DNA of 64,000 nt from Zygnema cylindricum. Lineage: Eukaryota; Streptophyta; Zygnematophyceae; Zygnematales; Zygnemataceae. Where the stretch lies: NCBI GenBank assembly GCA_037447655.1, contig JBBHKE010001581.1, forward strand, positions 202,377 through 266,376. Direction: 5' to 3'. The first letter of the stretch is position 1. Each line of letters opens with the position of its first letter. Below are positions 21,317 through 33,686 of this stretch, piece after piece. A model generated the notes under the pieces. That model was not told the origin of the DNA and made no database searches. It saw only the letters and a list, made by a program, of their open reading frames with translations. The position numbers and the translations under genes are program-made.

Positions 21317-22817
21317 GAGGCATTAGCTTCCTCCGTTCTACGGTCAATGATCGACACTGTAGTTTGACGGTCAATGATCGACACTGTAGTTTGACTACTT
21401 TTCTTGTGTCTATTCTCACATGCGAAAGTTCCAATACCAAAAAATACTGAAGGTCCAGGAAAACCTCAAGTTACATCAGTTACCAGCTGAAAAGAAGACG
21501 CAAGTTGGAATAGCAAGAGAGGAAGTATGAAGAAATTAGTTCTGACCGTTATTGCATTTTGACTGGAACCATATGGAACCCGACAGTTGTATGGCTCCTT
21601 AGATTGCAGACTGCATTGTTTTACATTGCAGACTGCATTGTTTTACATTACAGACTTCATTGTTTTTTTCGTTCTTTTTTGGAGTCCCTCAGATTGTACA
21701 TAATGATCAGTGCTATATATGTACATGTCAGATTTATGTGAGACACCATCGGTATGGTTGGTCAAAGAGCTGGAGTTATTCTATAGATTGGCCCTGGGAG
21801 GGTTGTGACAGGTTGAAATTGGTGCAAATAGTGCGTTGATATAAGTATCCTCTTGTATTTGTGATCTTGGCTTTTATGCCGACAAGTCAGTGTCTATGTC
21901 CTCTCCTATTTGGATCTTGATGTTCTAATAATACAAATAAGTAGACTATTATTTTTGCCGGATGACGTAGCCGTTGGTATGTTTCTTAAAAATCTTCTTT
22001 ATTCAACTTTTCTGCTTCTCTTCTGCATTTTATCTGATACAATCGCAAGACAGGTCAAGTTTGTGTGGCACCTGCAAACTCATGGAAATTTTTTTTGAGT
22101 TGAAAAAACTCTATCTTACAACTAATTAATTGTTAATTTTGAATTATTAATTTGGAACATGATTTTTACATTTCTCAGGAGCAGTCAATGTAAATTACTA
22201 GAAGATGCATGCAACTGCATGTTCTGGGGTAGGAGAAGCACTGATCACCAAATTACATGGCGATGATGTGCGATTCTGCCAAATGGTGAAAGGTGACATT
22301 TCATCCAGAGCTTGTAATTGTAAGGATTTTTTCACGCAACAGACAGCTACACTTAGCAAATATAATTTAATTCGTATATGCACAACAAACTAACGCAGAG
22401 ATGATTTTGATATATACCCGCAGAACAAACAATATAATACAATATATATTATTAAACTACCCTTTTCCATAAAAAATATACTGGCAAACCTATTGCTGAT
22501 CTAAATTTGACGGTCAGACACTGCTAATATTGGCCACCTGAAACCAATCGAAATTTGGTTCATAGTCATTTGACATACTGGTTTTATCAAGCCCACCGAT
22601 ATATAACACTAATCTACGTACATTCGTTCACAGTCGTCCCGAAGTTCCTGATATAATTTATGAGTTTGTCAAAATTGCATGTAAAATCCAAAAGTCGAGA
22701 TCAAGACATAAGCACGGACATAAGAACAAAAGAAAACACAACCAGGCATGCAACAGCTCAAAGAACAAGAATAATTCACGCAGATCAAGCCAAATTAATG
22801 AATAAAAACTTATACAT
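21317..22817. other. intergenic region between convergent GST and APH-1 genes
   Basis: Contains both 3' untranslated regions. A 26-bp direct repeat with GGTCAATGATCGACACTGTA lies at about 21341 and 21369, and a short tandem repeat around GCAGACTGCATTGTTTTACA at about 21605-21650. No further gene is seen. Confidence 0.4.
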
Positions 22818-25800
22818 TTAGATTGATGATTGTAACGAGAGATGATCTTCCGAGGATAACCTCCCCGCCGTAACTTGGAAAGGGGCTGTCTGTTCCCATA
22901 CTATTCTGGCACTTAACATAATCGATGGTATTGTGCACACCCATATAAGTGGCATTCCAATGGAGCATCCTCCGGGAGCAAGGTTAATTAGCATCTGTCA
23001 CAGAAGATGACAAAAACAAACCACATGCAGCAATTAGGTTTTCCGGTATTCTAAAAAATACTGCCATAAGCTACAACGACCAAAGGCAGGGTAATAGGGA
23101 CCACCAAACTCTTTCTTTTTCTTTTTCTTGCGCATGTCAGACATACGATATTGAGAATCCCACAAAAAGTGTCTAAAGGCTTAGCAAAAAAGAACAAACA
23201 TTCTAGGAAAAATTGTGTAGCAAAGCGTTATTTGTTTAAAAGGCTGAAACTATCAGGAAAATATATGATTTTTATAGCGTGAGATTTGGGTGGTGTTCTC
23301 ACCAAAAACGCAGAGATAAGATGAATTGTGGGAACAAAAAGTTGCCTCTCCCGTGATTTGCTATGGAATGCGTCGAAGGCTATCACCATTCCAAAAATGT
23401 GTTGGAGTAGTACAGCCAAAGAGAGAAGGGCTGCAAACAAACCAAAACGGCAATCGCTTAGAATACATTGTTGAAATAAATTGACTAGAATACAATGTTT
23501 AAACAAATTGACTTTTTCTTTGGTTGCCCTCGTTCATTAACACCATTAGCAAGACACGGTATTTTGAAGTGGCATCTTGACAGTTGACCGCGACTTGACA
23601 CTTTGTAATATAAATATAAAATATATCTTGTACACAGCGATGCATCAATTTCACACAAATTCCGGAGCTGTCCGTCACTACACTCAAAAAAACCAAGCAA
23701 TCGAAGCTTTAATTTTTGTTAGATATTTTTCTGAGTAAAAGAACATGAAAGAACGAGCCGACGATTATTTGGTGTACAAAGAGATGGACACATAATTTGC
23801 ATACTGGACTTTTAACGCCCAACAAAAAAGTAGTGGTTACAGAATGGAGACTGAATGAGCTTCAGTCAAAAGTACACTATTCGTTGCTATAAAATAAATT
23901 ATAATAAACGAATTATTACTAGCAGCCCAAAATCATACTCAATAATGCTGATGAAAGGATGATCAATGCGGTGGAAAGTTACTCCATAATTTTAAGAGTT
24001 GAAACTCAAATTACAGGCAACAGAACTTACCTGTATTCAAAAAGAAAGGCATGTGTGTACATTTATCAGAGTAGTATGTAGCTGGTCCAAGTGAAGGAGT
24101 GAGGAGGCTGAGAAAAAAAATAGCAGAATGAACACCGCCATGGCCTAACCCACCAGCTGCACGCATAAAAAAAATGACAGAAAAAATAGTGAAATTCTAA
24201 AACACTCACCCTTACGCATGGAAAGACCTCCTGCCATATATTGGTTACTTTTTATCGTCAGCATGAGGATATGTGGGATACTTTTGAATAATCTATTAAA
24301 TAGACTTTTTATGAATTTATCCATTCTGACACACCAGGCCGTAACAATTCTCATTCAACAGGCCAGTGGACATCTCCTTTCCTCTCAATACGGTCTTCCA
24401 ATATTTATATTTGTGCAATGAAAGGCAAAGGATACGAATGGTGGTGCTTCAGTTGGTTATGTTTTTACCGAGAGCAACTTGCATTCTTTCCAAAGGCGAT
24501 ATCAACGGTCGTCCTTGTGCCACAGAGATAGAATTCACACTACTCTCCACCCGACTGCACCAACAATTTGCGCCCAAAAAAGTTAGTTTTAACACGACTG
24601 CATTTTCAGCATGTTGGTTTTCAAAATCCATCTGTTCAAATAACTGAAATTATGTCATCGTCAAGTAGAGTTCAACCATCCAGCTTTAACAGATATTGAA
24701 AAGGCAAGAAACGAAATCAAACAAAGCATCAAAAATCACACATGAAGGACTTGCAATATGAAAAGTGCAAACTTTATTGTGCCACCTAATTGGGGAATTA
24801 GAGGACCTGTAAAATAGTTTAACGGTCATCAACAAACAATACACCTAAAAAAAAATTGACAGGCCCATCCTGTCGATGTGGCCTCGACAGACATGATGGG
24901 ATGCTCTACAATGTGAGCCAAAGAATATATGGCATCATAATATCTAGTGCAATATGTCTTTGGGGTTTGCTCCATCGGGTGTTAAAACAACTATAACTGC
25001 TTAAAAAATCATTGCCGCACTCTTTTCGGTAATAGTTTTGCAGGCAAAATTCAGTGCTTATGCGGTAGTGCCAAAACAAGAAGATGGAGTTGAACAACCA
25101 GACATAAACATGAGCGTTGCGAATGTAAAATACTAATCAGCCTTTGGACATGATAACGGTTTTATTGCCCTAGAGAAAACAATGGGGCCATACATTCCTC
25201 ATTCCTTGAATTGAAAAAAACTTTTTAATTTATTTCTTTTCCTGATTAAAACAACATAGCACGATCTCCCTTTACATGTCCCTCGCTAAAATCATGCACA
25301 TGATGAAGTAATGAATTGTTTGAAAATACCAATGTCGCATTCAAGAAGGAAACGAAGGGAAGGGAAGGGATCTTTCAAAGGTGTAGTATGGTCATTGAAT
25401 TATCGGATGATCCAAGCAAACAACCTATGTTTTTTGCAATACCCGAACACAAACAAGAGTTTTGAAGCCACATCGAAATGACCGTCAGGTTTTTTTTGGA
25501 TTTTCTAGGGTTTTTGTAAAACCTTCTTGTATTTATAATTTGCCAAGTTATAAATGCCTACCATATTGGTCTAACAGTCTCCTAGCGTCTGGATCATTTG
25601 ACACACAGGTTGAGACACAGGTTGCTACCAGAGAGCAATAAAAAAAAAAACCAAAGATTCAGAACTTTTTTTTCATCCATGGTCAACATTTAATGTCAGC
25701 TAATCAAAATTACAAAGCATGGGGACATAACTTTAATGTGAAAAAAGGTAGAAAAACAATATATGTGGCTACCCCGCACTCCACACTTACCATACACGAA

Positions 25801-26923
25801 AAAATCATACAATATGCGTATAATACGGGTTAACCATATCTAGCATTTCCCCACATTTTTGCACCTTCAAACTATGGTGTGACCAAGGATAGACACTAAT
25901 GCTCCAGCTGGAGTGAGTTTATATCATAGTTCAACTGTACGAAAATGCTATAAGCAATTTCACCATTCTATACGCATACTATACTGAACACGGAACACAG
26001 TAAAAAGCATACGTACTACGTGAATAGCATAGGGTGACCACATATAGCGTTTCCAATTGTTTCCAAACGCTTGAATAATTGTTTATAAGGGCAAATAAAA
26101 TAACTCACCAATATATCCTCCAGAAAAGTAGTCGAGCAGCTTCTTGGACTGCGATAACTGTGCATAGAAGCAAGACTAGAGGCCAAATGGAGTCACTCAA
26201 AGGAACAAAGGGACGCCATAATGCTGCTACTGAGATAAGGGTCAAGAGCCAGAAAAACGCACTGCATCCCATGGGACAAATTTACATTTACATTTACATG
26301 GGTGAATTTGAAAAGCGAGTGACACCACATAATAAGAGCCGTAAACAACAGTATTCATAATAGCATAAAGAATAATAATATATGAATCATAAACAATAAT
26401 GGCACATTAAACATAAAAAAAAGGCATATTAATCCTAAACAATAACATTATATTTGTCATATGTAATAAGAGTATATTCATCAATGATTTATGTTGTGCA
26501 AAACCATATCAGAAAGTAGAAATGGAAAGTAAAAATGACCTTCCAAAAAAAAAGAAATTGCAGGAAAAATCAATCTTGTCTCAATCTGACACAAAGGGAC
26601 GATGAGTGAAAGTCTTGATATGTCAAAATGTTTGTTTGAATAATCTATTTACTGATTTTTGAATATTCTGTTTTAGCTCCATTTGTTTTCTTTTACAAAG
26701 TGTAAGAATCTGCACATAGTCAATTTCTCAAAATTGTCTAACTCGTTTACGAAGGAATGGATAAGGCTTGAAGCAATCAAAGGAGGGTTGAGGAAAAAGA
26801 GAAAACTAACCTTGAAAAAGTTACAATCACCAGGAAAGATTTCTGAGAAATGATAGTTACAAAGAGAGCGATTCCAGGGCCCACACCGATAAGAAAACAT
26901 CCCCAGAAGGAAGCAAAAGTCAT
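22818..26923 (-). CDS. APH1: APH-1, gamma-secretase subunit (6 exons, 260 aa)
   Basis: Minus-strand exons: 26923-26811, 26261-26109, 24554-24469, 24156-24031, 23430-23303, 22994-22818. All introns are GT-AG, phases 2,2,1,1,0 join without a break, and the summed CDS is 783 nt. The protein is hydrophobic with about seven membrane segments and matches plant APH-1 throughout: start [51 protein letters not shown] at residues 118-128 (the glycine-rich helix motif), [11 protein letters not shown], then [14 protein letters not shown] and TIHL. The two conserved histidines fall at 170 and 196, matching the pair known as essential in human APH-1. APH-1 scaffolds presenilin, nicastrin and PEN-2 in the intramembrane protease complex. 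The exons are short, so no long open frame betrays the gene. Confidence 0.92.
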
Positions 26924-28546
26924 TGTATTAAACGTTAACAGTAACGACAGCGGCTCAGGAATAACCTTTACTGTGATCTAAAAGTAAATCCCTCGATATT
27001 TAAAACCTTTACAGCAGTAATTCTGCACGAATCAGCTTTTAAAAGAAGATCCATGTCAGTTTTGCACTACAACCCTAATGAAGATGGCGGAAAATATATC
27101 ATCAAAATCGAACAAAATTACAAAATAAGAAGCTGTTTCTTTTTCTGCAAACGTAATTTCTTGTCCTGGCACGGTTGGTTATTTTTCATAACTTGTGATG
27201 TACCATCCAATTCTAATTCTGAGCCAAAAAGTGATGGAGACAAACCCTAACCAATCCAATTGTGCCATGGACAGAGATATGCCTACTGACCTGATTTCAC
27301 AAAATTTTCGTGCGAAGTTCAAAACGTTTCGTGCGAGGTTCGAACGCCGAACGAAAAATATAGGTGGGAGCTATTTTCGCCTTATTTGCTTCCCTAATTT
27401 TTCCAGGTTGTACCCAATATAAGTGGCCGTACTTATTTCTTGTGCGCATTGTACAAATAACTTAAAGAGGTGTAAATATAATTACCGTACAACTTTCGGT
27501 GTTCGTACATGGATTTTAGGTCAGGGTCCCCAAGCATGGCAAAGCGTCAAACTCGTCGTGTATGTGGCAGTGGCAATGAATCTAAACGTTACAAAACAGT
27601 ACGCTTGCCAGCCTGTACTCATCATCATGCCACGTTTTGCTTGTACTCGCGGCAGCCTCGTCGATCATTCAACGTTTAGTTTGAAATTTGACGAACACTA
27701 TTTCAGGCTTTTTTTGTCGTAAACAAATGTGAACGCGGAGAGTATCGAAGAAAACTTTCCTACAAAACTTGCAATGGAAAAACCATAAGGGTACAAAACG
27801 GAACAAAAAAATAAAAAAATATCATGTAAAGACTACAAGAGTCGAGAGAGAGTAACGCATAAAAAACAAACGAAAAAGTCAACGCAAACTAACAGTAAAG
27901 CAATTAACCCACTAAAACAAACCAAGGGCCAGCGGGAGGTTTCTATAATTGTACGGACACATTACTGGCTGAATTATTTTGGACTGGGGGGCCATCGGAT
28001 AGTGTCTGTAAACAAGCTGTCGTATACGTGTTCTGCTTTGAGTGGTATCACATAAGCTAAGGTCGGATAAAATATCATCACCGACCAGTTTTAATTTATA
28101 ATCTTCATTTGCGTACCGTGGACTTGCATACCAAAGTCATTGTACCACAGAAATCCGGGAAACCAACAAAGCTGTGAAAGGATGGCAGAAAGAGCGTTAC
28201 GAAATATATATTCGGCGAGGATTTACGGTTGGATTTTGGTGGGCTCGCGTCCACCATGTCCGACGGCACATGGTCCGTGCGACATGTGGATATTCCGGTG
28301 GTGACGCACCACGACACGTGTCTTTGAACTCCACGTGTAGCTATTCTCCACATTCTGTAGCTGACTAGCCACCTCCCGAGGTGGATCCACCTAATATAGA
28401 CCCCGACGGAACGATTGCTTCGCGGATGAATACCCAAATATAATCCAACGGTCCATTTTCGCTCACGTACCTTTGGAGAATCTTGTTCAGATCTTTTGTA
28501 ATGCTGTTATTCTTAAAAAAACCAGAAATAACAAGACGGGTGTGGT
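26924..28546. other. APH-1 upstream region and intergenic DNA
   Basis: The APH-1 promoter (minus strand) should lie just above 26923. Further right the sequence turns richer in CG dinucleotides (27300-27700, 28180-28330), and many short frames are seen, none recognisable as protein. A GT/CA-rich palindromic stretch (CGTGTCGTGGTGCG-like) lies near 28300. Confidence 0.35.
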
Positions 28547-29095
28547 ACACCGCCAATCGCTATTAGCGTAGAAGTTTATTTAGCGTAGATGAATAATTAC
28601 CGTGGTTTACGCTAATTAAGAATTTGAAAATTTTGAAAAAAAACATACAATAATTCTAATTTGGGTCTTTGAAAAAAGTAAATGTCGGTCGCAAACATGC
28701 TTACACTATTATAGGTATTTGTACAAAATTTGACAAATCGTACACAAATCGTACGTTCACACAGTCGAAACGTGGTTGCTGGACAAATATATGCGAGCGT
28801 GATATTTGACAACCCGATTTGATCCCCTTTTTAGAACGCACATTCTTATGCGTCCACGGCTACTAAACATAATGAATTGTACTTTTTCACTAAAAAGGTA
28901 CGTTTATGTACGATATGCCTCTGACCGTACACCACACTTTTTAAAAGATTACGTACTTCCGTTTTGTACGGTACTAAAAAAATAACCCTAAATAGAGTAA
29001 AGAATAAAATAGAATGAACTACGCTAATGGAAAATAAAAAATAAAAAAAGCGGGACGGGATTAGCGTACACTACGCTAATAGCGATTGGCGGTGT
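28547..29095 (+). mobile_element. inverted-repeat element (549 bp) with 25-bp ends
   Basis: Left end ACACCGCCAATCGCTATTAG... (28547-28571) and its perfect inverse (29071-29095). The interior is AT-rich and non-coding, with secondary TACGCTAAT repeats. I could not see a clear target duplication, so the superfamily is left open. Confidence 0.65.
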
Positions 29096-29156
29096 GCATA
29101 AGAGTACGGCTTTTTGTAAACAACCTCACTTTTCAGTTGATGGTGCTTCACCCTAA

Positions 29157-29271
29157 GGGCGTGTCCCCATGTAACCGATATTTTGAAACGTTATTTTGGA
29201 ATTTAGCGCTGATTTTACGGTGTACTTTTCAAAGTGTGCCTATGTGAATCGTTACTTGCGCGTTCATTATT
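29157..29271 (-). mobile_element. truncated PIF/Harbinger-like end
   Basis: After TAA, GGGCGTGTCCCCATGTAACC and the next ~100 bases equal the inverse of the right end of 34108-34808. Homology stops at GCGCGTTCATTATT, where it joins another element. Confidence 0.6.
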
Positions 29272-29727
29272 TTGACAAACGTACGAATCTAACATATCAT
29301 CATAGTACAGCGCACGCCGCCGGACGATTTTTTTTAGCGAGCTGACACGGCGTAGGATGACATTCCGCAGGGAAAAAAACCCGGAATATAAAAAAAACGC
29401 GGACGTAAGTCCTATTGTAAGTTGTGTTATGGGCTTTTCATGTGATCTTCTTAGATCGCTACTTTGATCAGCGACCGTCCGATCGTCCAAATCATACGGT
29501 TTAAATAAAAAATACCTCAAAACTCACAGAAAAATATTTTTTTGTCCGAATGTTTTTCAAAAAATAGACATGACATTTAATTCTCTATCGATCGATGTGC
29601 AACTCAACCCTGTTACTATTATTTTTCATTTTGCGACCAATACAATATGGGTCTTAAGGCCATATTGTATGTTTTGCGTACAATAGGCATATTCTATATG
29701 CCTACTTTCACTTACTTTTGAACTATG
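29272..29727 (+). mobile_element. hAT-like element, left end missing
   Basis: Matches 33790-34107 and 34809-34919, and ends CTTACTTTTGAACTATG. The first ~100 bases present in the 33.7-kb copy are replaced by the PIF-like end at 29157-29271. It contains the intact target (GACATTTAATTC at about 29571-29582) that the 34.1-kb insertion used. Confidence 0.6.
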
Positions 29728-30659
29728 CCCGTAGTGAAACTGAGCACACAGAGAGTCTTACTTCACAGGGGTGAAGCTGTAATGGGGTTCTGATTGTCAA
29801 GGGGTCAATCATTTGGGTTTATATTAACTTGGAGTCGGCACTATCTAGATTAGCTTCTTTTGGACCTGCGAATTCTGTGTGGCAATGGAGCCCATAGAAT
29901 TTCAATTGCGTGGAAACCATAAAAGGGCTACTCTAAAGTGTCAACAATATTTATCGTAAATGGGAAAGAATGATACAATGGGTCTTTGTGAGCTTAATCT
30001 TCTTCTTTCGTAGTCATTGTGTCTCAAGCCAACACGCCCGTATGGAATACGACACAAGAAGAAACATTGGTCCTACTTTAATCCTTGACAACTACATCAA
30101 AAGAAAACGAAGTCAACACGAGGATTTCAAACACCAATGCATTATGATCTAGCAACGAGTATATGTGAAATCTCTTATTTCAAAATGTAGCCCATTTAGA
30201 CGTTAACAGTAGCCATTCCATCATGCAACAACTCATGCGCATTGTATATTCTCAACTACGTGAGAAATGAAGTAAACTATTTTTTTAGGAATAAATTGAC
30301 TGATTATAAACACATCGCGAGCATCAAGCCTAAGACGCCTTTATAAATCAAGAGATTATCTTGTTGGGGGGCAAATGATCCTGATCATAAATCCTATTGC
30401 TAAGTAGGTTGCGTTGTGTACTAGACAAATTGTCATGGAAATTCGTAAGAAACGATACAAAATAAGTTGTTGGCAATAATGTTTAGGCGAGATAGAGAGG
30501 ACGCTGAGCAAAAAAATGAGACAAGCCTTTACATGCGACTTAGGAAATTAAACTAATAATAAGATATACATAGTGCGAGAGTGCTTGTAACAACGCAACA
30601 TCACCAACTTGGCTAACAAAAAAACGGGGCTCCTAGGGGGGAAACTAAATCTTCGACAT
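29728..30659. other. intergenic DNA, nothing recognised
   Basis: AT-rich, without recognisable coding, RNA or terminal repeats. Confidence 0.35.
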
Positions 30660-32170
30660 CCTCCTCTAAAGATGTTATACAAAACTGGTGGGGACGGTGA
30701 GGTCGGGAGACAAACCTTAAAGGCACCAAACTACACATTTAGAGGGTTTAATAGCTAAACCGATTGTACAAATAACTCCGCCATATCATGAAAGACAAAG
30801 GTAACTTGGTCAAGGGGACCCATAATATACGTATCATCTGCGATTGAAAAGGAAAAATCAACAAGGTAAAGATAACGTGGATACTCGCAAAGCTTTATGG
30901 TGGACTAAAGCAAAAAAATGTGTTTCCAAAGGATCACCTATTAAGTGTCAGTGGAAAAAATAAGCAAAGGGGCCTCTAAGCAAAAAGACAAACGAGTTCA
31001 TCCGATCAAAAAAAAATGAATGAAAAAAAAATGATTATTGGGGACAGTGCATCTTTCAGTTCTTGAAAGATAACATTGTAGCCATGTCCACCTAAGGTAC
31101 CACCCAATCTAGATTTGGATGCAAATGAGTCGAGAGGCCATAAACACTTATGCCATAACTGTAATAACTGCAACGTCAAACTCGTGTGGTAAAAAATGGT
31201 TGTCGAAAAAATTACTTCTAGTTGGATGCAGATTGCACGAGCTAGTTAACGTCACAATACATTTTTAATAACTATCGGAAAATGCCCCCAATTGGCTAAA
31301 AGCTAATAACCTTAGAGTTGTTGAGAAAAGCTATAAAACATGATGAGGAATGTGTGTGCATGCCATCCAAAAAACCACCACAATTGGGAGGTTTAAGCCT
31401 TAAGATTGGGTTTTTAGAGGAACAAAATGTTGAGGAAAATTATAAACCATTGCGATTGTCGCTTGTGGTAAGGTGAGGAGAGCGGATCAAAGCCTTAATC
31501 AATGATTTTTGATACAAGTTAAATAGTTATAGTGGATCGTGCACCTCTACGAATAGAAGGACATTTTCTTAGGCTTGAATAAACAACAAACGAGAAGACT
31601 CAACAGTTGTTTCCGAAAATAAAGGCGAGGTGAATTGCAGTATGGCATGGTGGGAATAATGTCAGGCTGCATATGTAGTTGTAAGAGAGAGATAGAAGGT
31701 GAATTTGGAAAACGTTATTTGATATGGGGGGGGCATGATAAGGGACAACGAGGATAGAGGAAGGTTCCATGCTTGAAAGCGGGTATAAAATAGGGCGCGC
31801 AATAGCCGGTAGTGTTGTGCCTACGTTCATATTATAATCCTCGTATGAGTTGTCGGTGAATGTAAATTGTATGCATTGGAATTGGTAAGATAGGTTCATT
31901 ATCAGCATAAGGGGAATACATATCAGGGGCAACTTGTAATTTAATGGTAGGGGTCTCATCTGATTGTAAAGTCGTGAGTGGGCCGAAGTAGATAGGGGTG
32001 GGGAGTGTGATGCGCACTGCATGTGAGAGGCATAGAAAATGACAATTAATAGATTGGCTTGTGTGTGCGTTCTTCTTTACCGTGTGGTAGGGTTCAGATT
32101 GGATTTTATAGTAAGTGGACATGGATCAAGTGGTTGATGTATAATTTAGATGAAACATCTACGAACCTCA
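30660..32170 (-). mobile_element. highly decayed copy of the RLE-type LINE
   Basis: Scattered matches in the same order as copy B on the minus strand: the ACACATTTAGAGGGTTTA block (about 30734), the GATCACCTATTAAGTG block (about 30941) and the CCACCTAAGGTACCACCCAATC block (about 31089), which correspond to 14776, 14971 and 15161. Frames are destroyed. The left part toward 32170 is less certain. Confidence 0.6.
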
Positions 32171-32419
32171 GCTCAAATAATTAACTGATGGAATCAAGCA
32201 AAATTTGGTGTATAAAAACCGCTAAAAACCGAATTGTTAAAAATGGAAAGTGTTCTCCCCTCCAAAATATCCACCACCACTTGTATGGGTAGCGGATGAG
32301 ATCGGAAAGATAATTGTTTAAATAAGAAATAGAGTAAAAACGACTTTGTCGACAGGTCTTTTGAAAGGGGTAAAAGATCAACCGAACAACAACCGTCGGC
32401 GGTGAGAATCCCAAATTAG

Positions 32420-33205
32420 TAGTGTTGTGTATCGGTCAAAAAATTACAGCGATAACACTGATACCGATAGTTATCGGTTATGGAACAGTCAGAGGTCCCG
32501 ATATATCGGTCCGAGAGCAACAAATTCCATATCGGCGATAACTTAAAAAAATATAGTATACATACAATAGTACTTTATAACATACTTTATTATAGTATTG
32601 ACTTTATATAGCGTGGTATGCCACGTGTAAAAAATTGTTCCGTAAGCTATTTAACTGAAATGTATTATGGATAGCGCGACACATAAGCGTTGACAAGTTT
32701 AAAAGAATAGTTTATAGTTATATAATTATAGTATCGAAACGAAAAGAATAAATTACATTGTAAATTTGTAAAATCAAACTTTTTCGAAAACCAGACGAAC
32801 AGACGAACAAATTTGTTAGACTGCCGCCATTAATTGCCATTTATAAAAAAATAATAGTCAAAAGGACATTTAGGAAGGGGTACCCAAGTAAAACCCCCTT
32901 AAATTAGAAATAATGATGGAAATATCGTGATTTTTTAACGAAATCGGGGGGAAGGGGGTTCGCGGCGCATCCGGGAAATAACACGTACAGTTGAGTGTAG
33001 TGGCCGTACATTTATCTTTACGGTCCGTACAGATATCGCCAATAGTTATCGATGTCGGTGTTATTGCCGATAATAACCGATAAATATCGGGTATTTATCG
33101 GCGATAACACCGATAACGATATATCGTAACAATATATCCATTATCTGCTAACCCAAAAAAAGCCCATACTCGTTATCGGCAAATCCTTACTGATGCACAA
33201 CAGTA
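32420..33205 (+). mobile_element. hAT-like element with both ends and 8-bp duplication (786 bp)
   Basis: Left end TAGTGTTGTGTATCGGT; right end, read inverted, TACTGTTGTGCATCAGT. Flanks are CAAATTAG at 32412-32419 and CAAATTAG at 33206-33213, an exact 8-bp duplication. The YARNG start and 8 bp define hAT. The interior is rich in CCGATA/TATCGG palindromes and non-coding. A truncated inverted relative is at about 34930-35245. Confidence 0.85.
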
Positions 33206-33440
33206 CAAATTAGGATGGCACTTTTGTTTTGATTTATTGAACGCGGTGTAAGAACATGCAAATTCACGATATCGGCTCTAACGATATCGATGACAAGGAA
33301 GATAGAAAGCTTAGGAGGTGAAGCCGGCCGATCAAAATGCGCGGCAGGGCGAAGAAAACAAGATGAAATTTATAGAAAAATAAAGGCCAGTGAAATCACT
33401 TTCGTTGTTGTCCACTCGGACGCGCAATTGAAGAGCCGTT

Positions 33441-33461
33441 GGGGGGGGGGGGGGGGGGGGG
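33441..33461 (+). repeat. homopolymer of 21 G
   Basis: An unbroken G run in otherwise AT-rich DNA. It is prone to quadruplex formation and to sequencing length error. Confidence 0.9.
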
Positions 33462-33686
33462 CTTTTGGGACATTTTTGTTTCATATGTCGTTCATTAAGT
33501 GAGTGTAATTTAAGAATTTAACCTATATAGGACGACACTGCTACGTGTACATTTAAATGATCTTTAATCAACCTAAACATCGCATGATCCACCGGGCTGT
33601 CGTCAGTACAAAAAGAGAACTGTGGCATGATCGGACAGGCTGTAAAGCGTACTGATTCGCAGCAGTCAGATCAACTTCGTTCACAC

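Noticed and set aside
23228-23506. 92-codon minus-strand frame as a stand-alone membrane protein
   Set aside because: Its middle is APH-1 exon 5; the ends run into introns past GT and AG signals.
26079-26360. Plus-strand 93-codon frame
   Set aside because: It overlaps APH-1 exon 2 in antisense; the minus strand has splice sites and clear family match.
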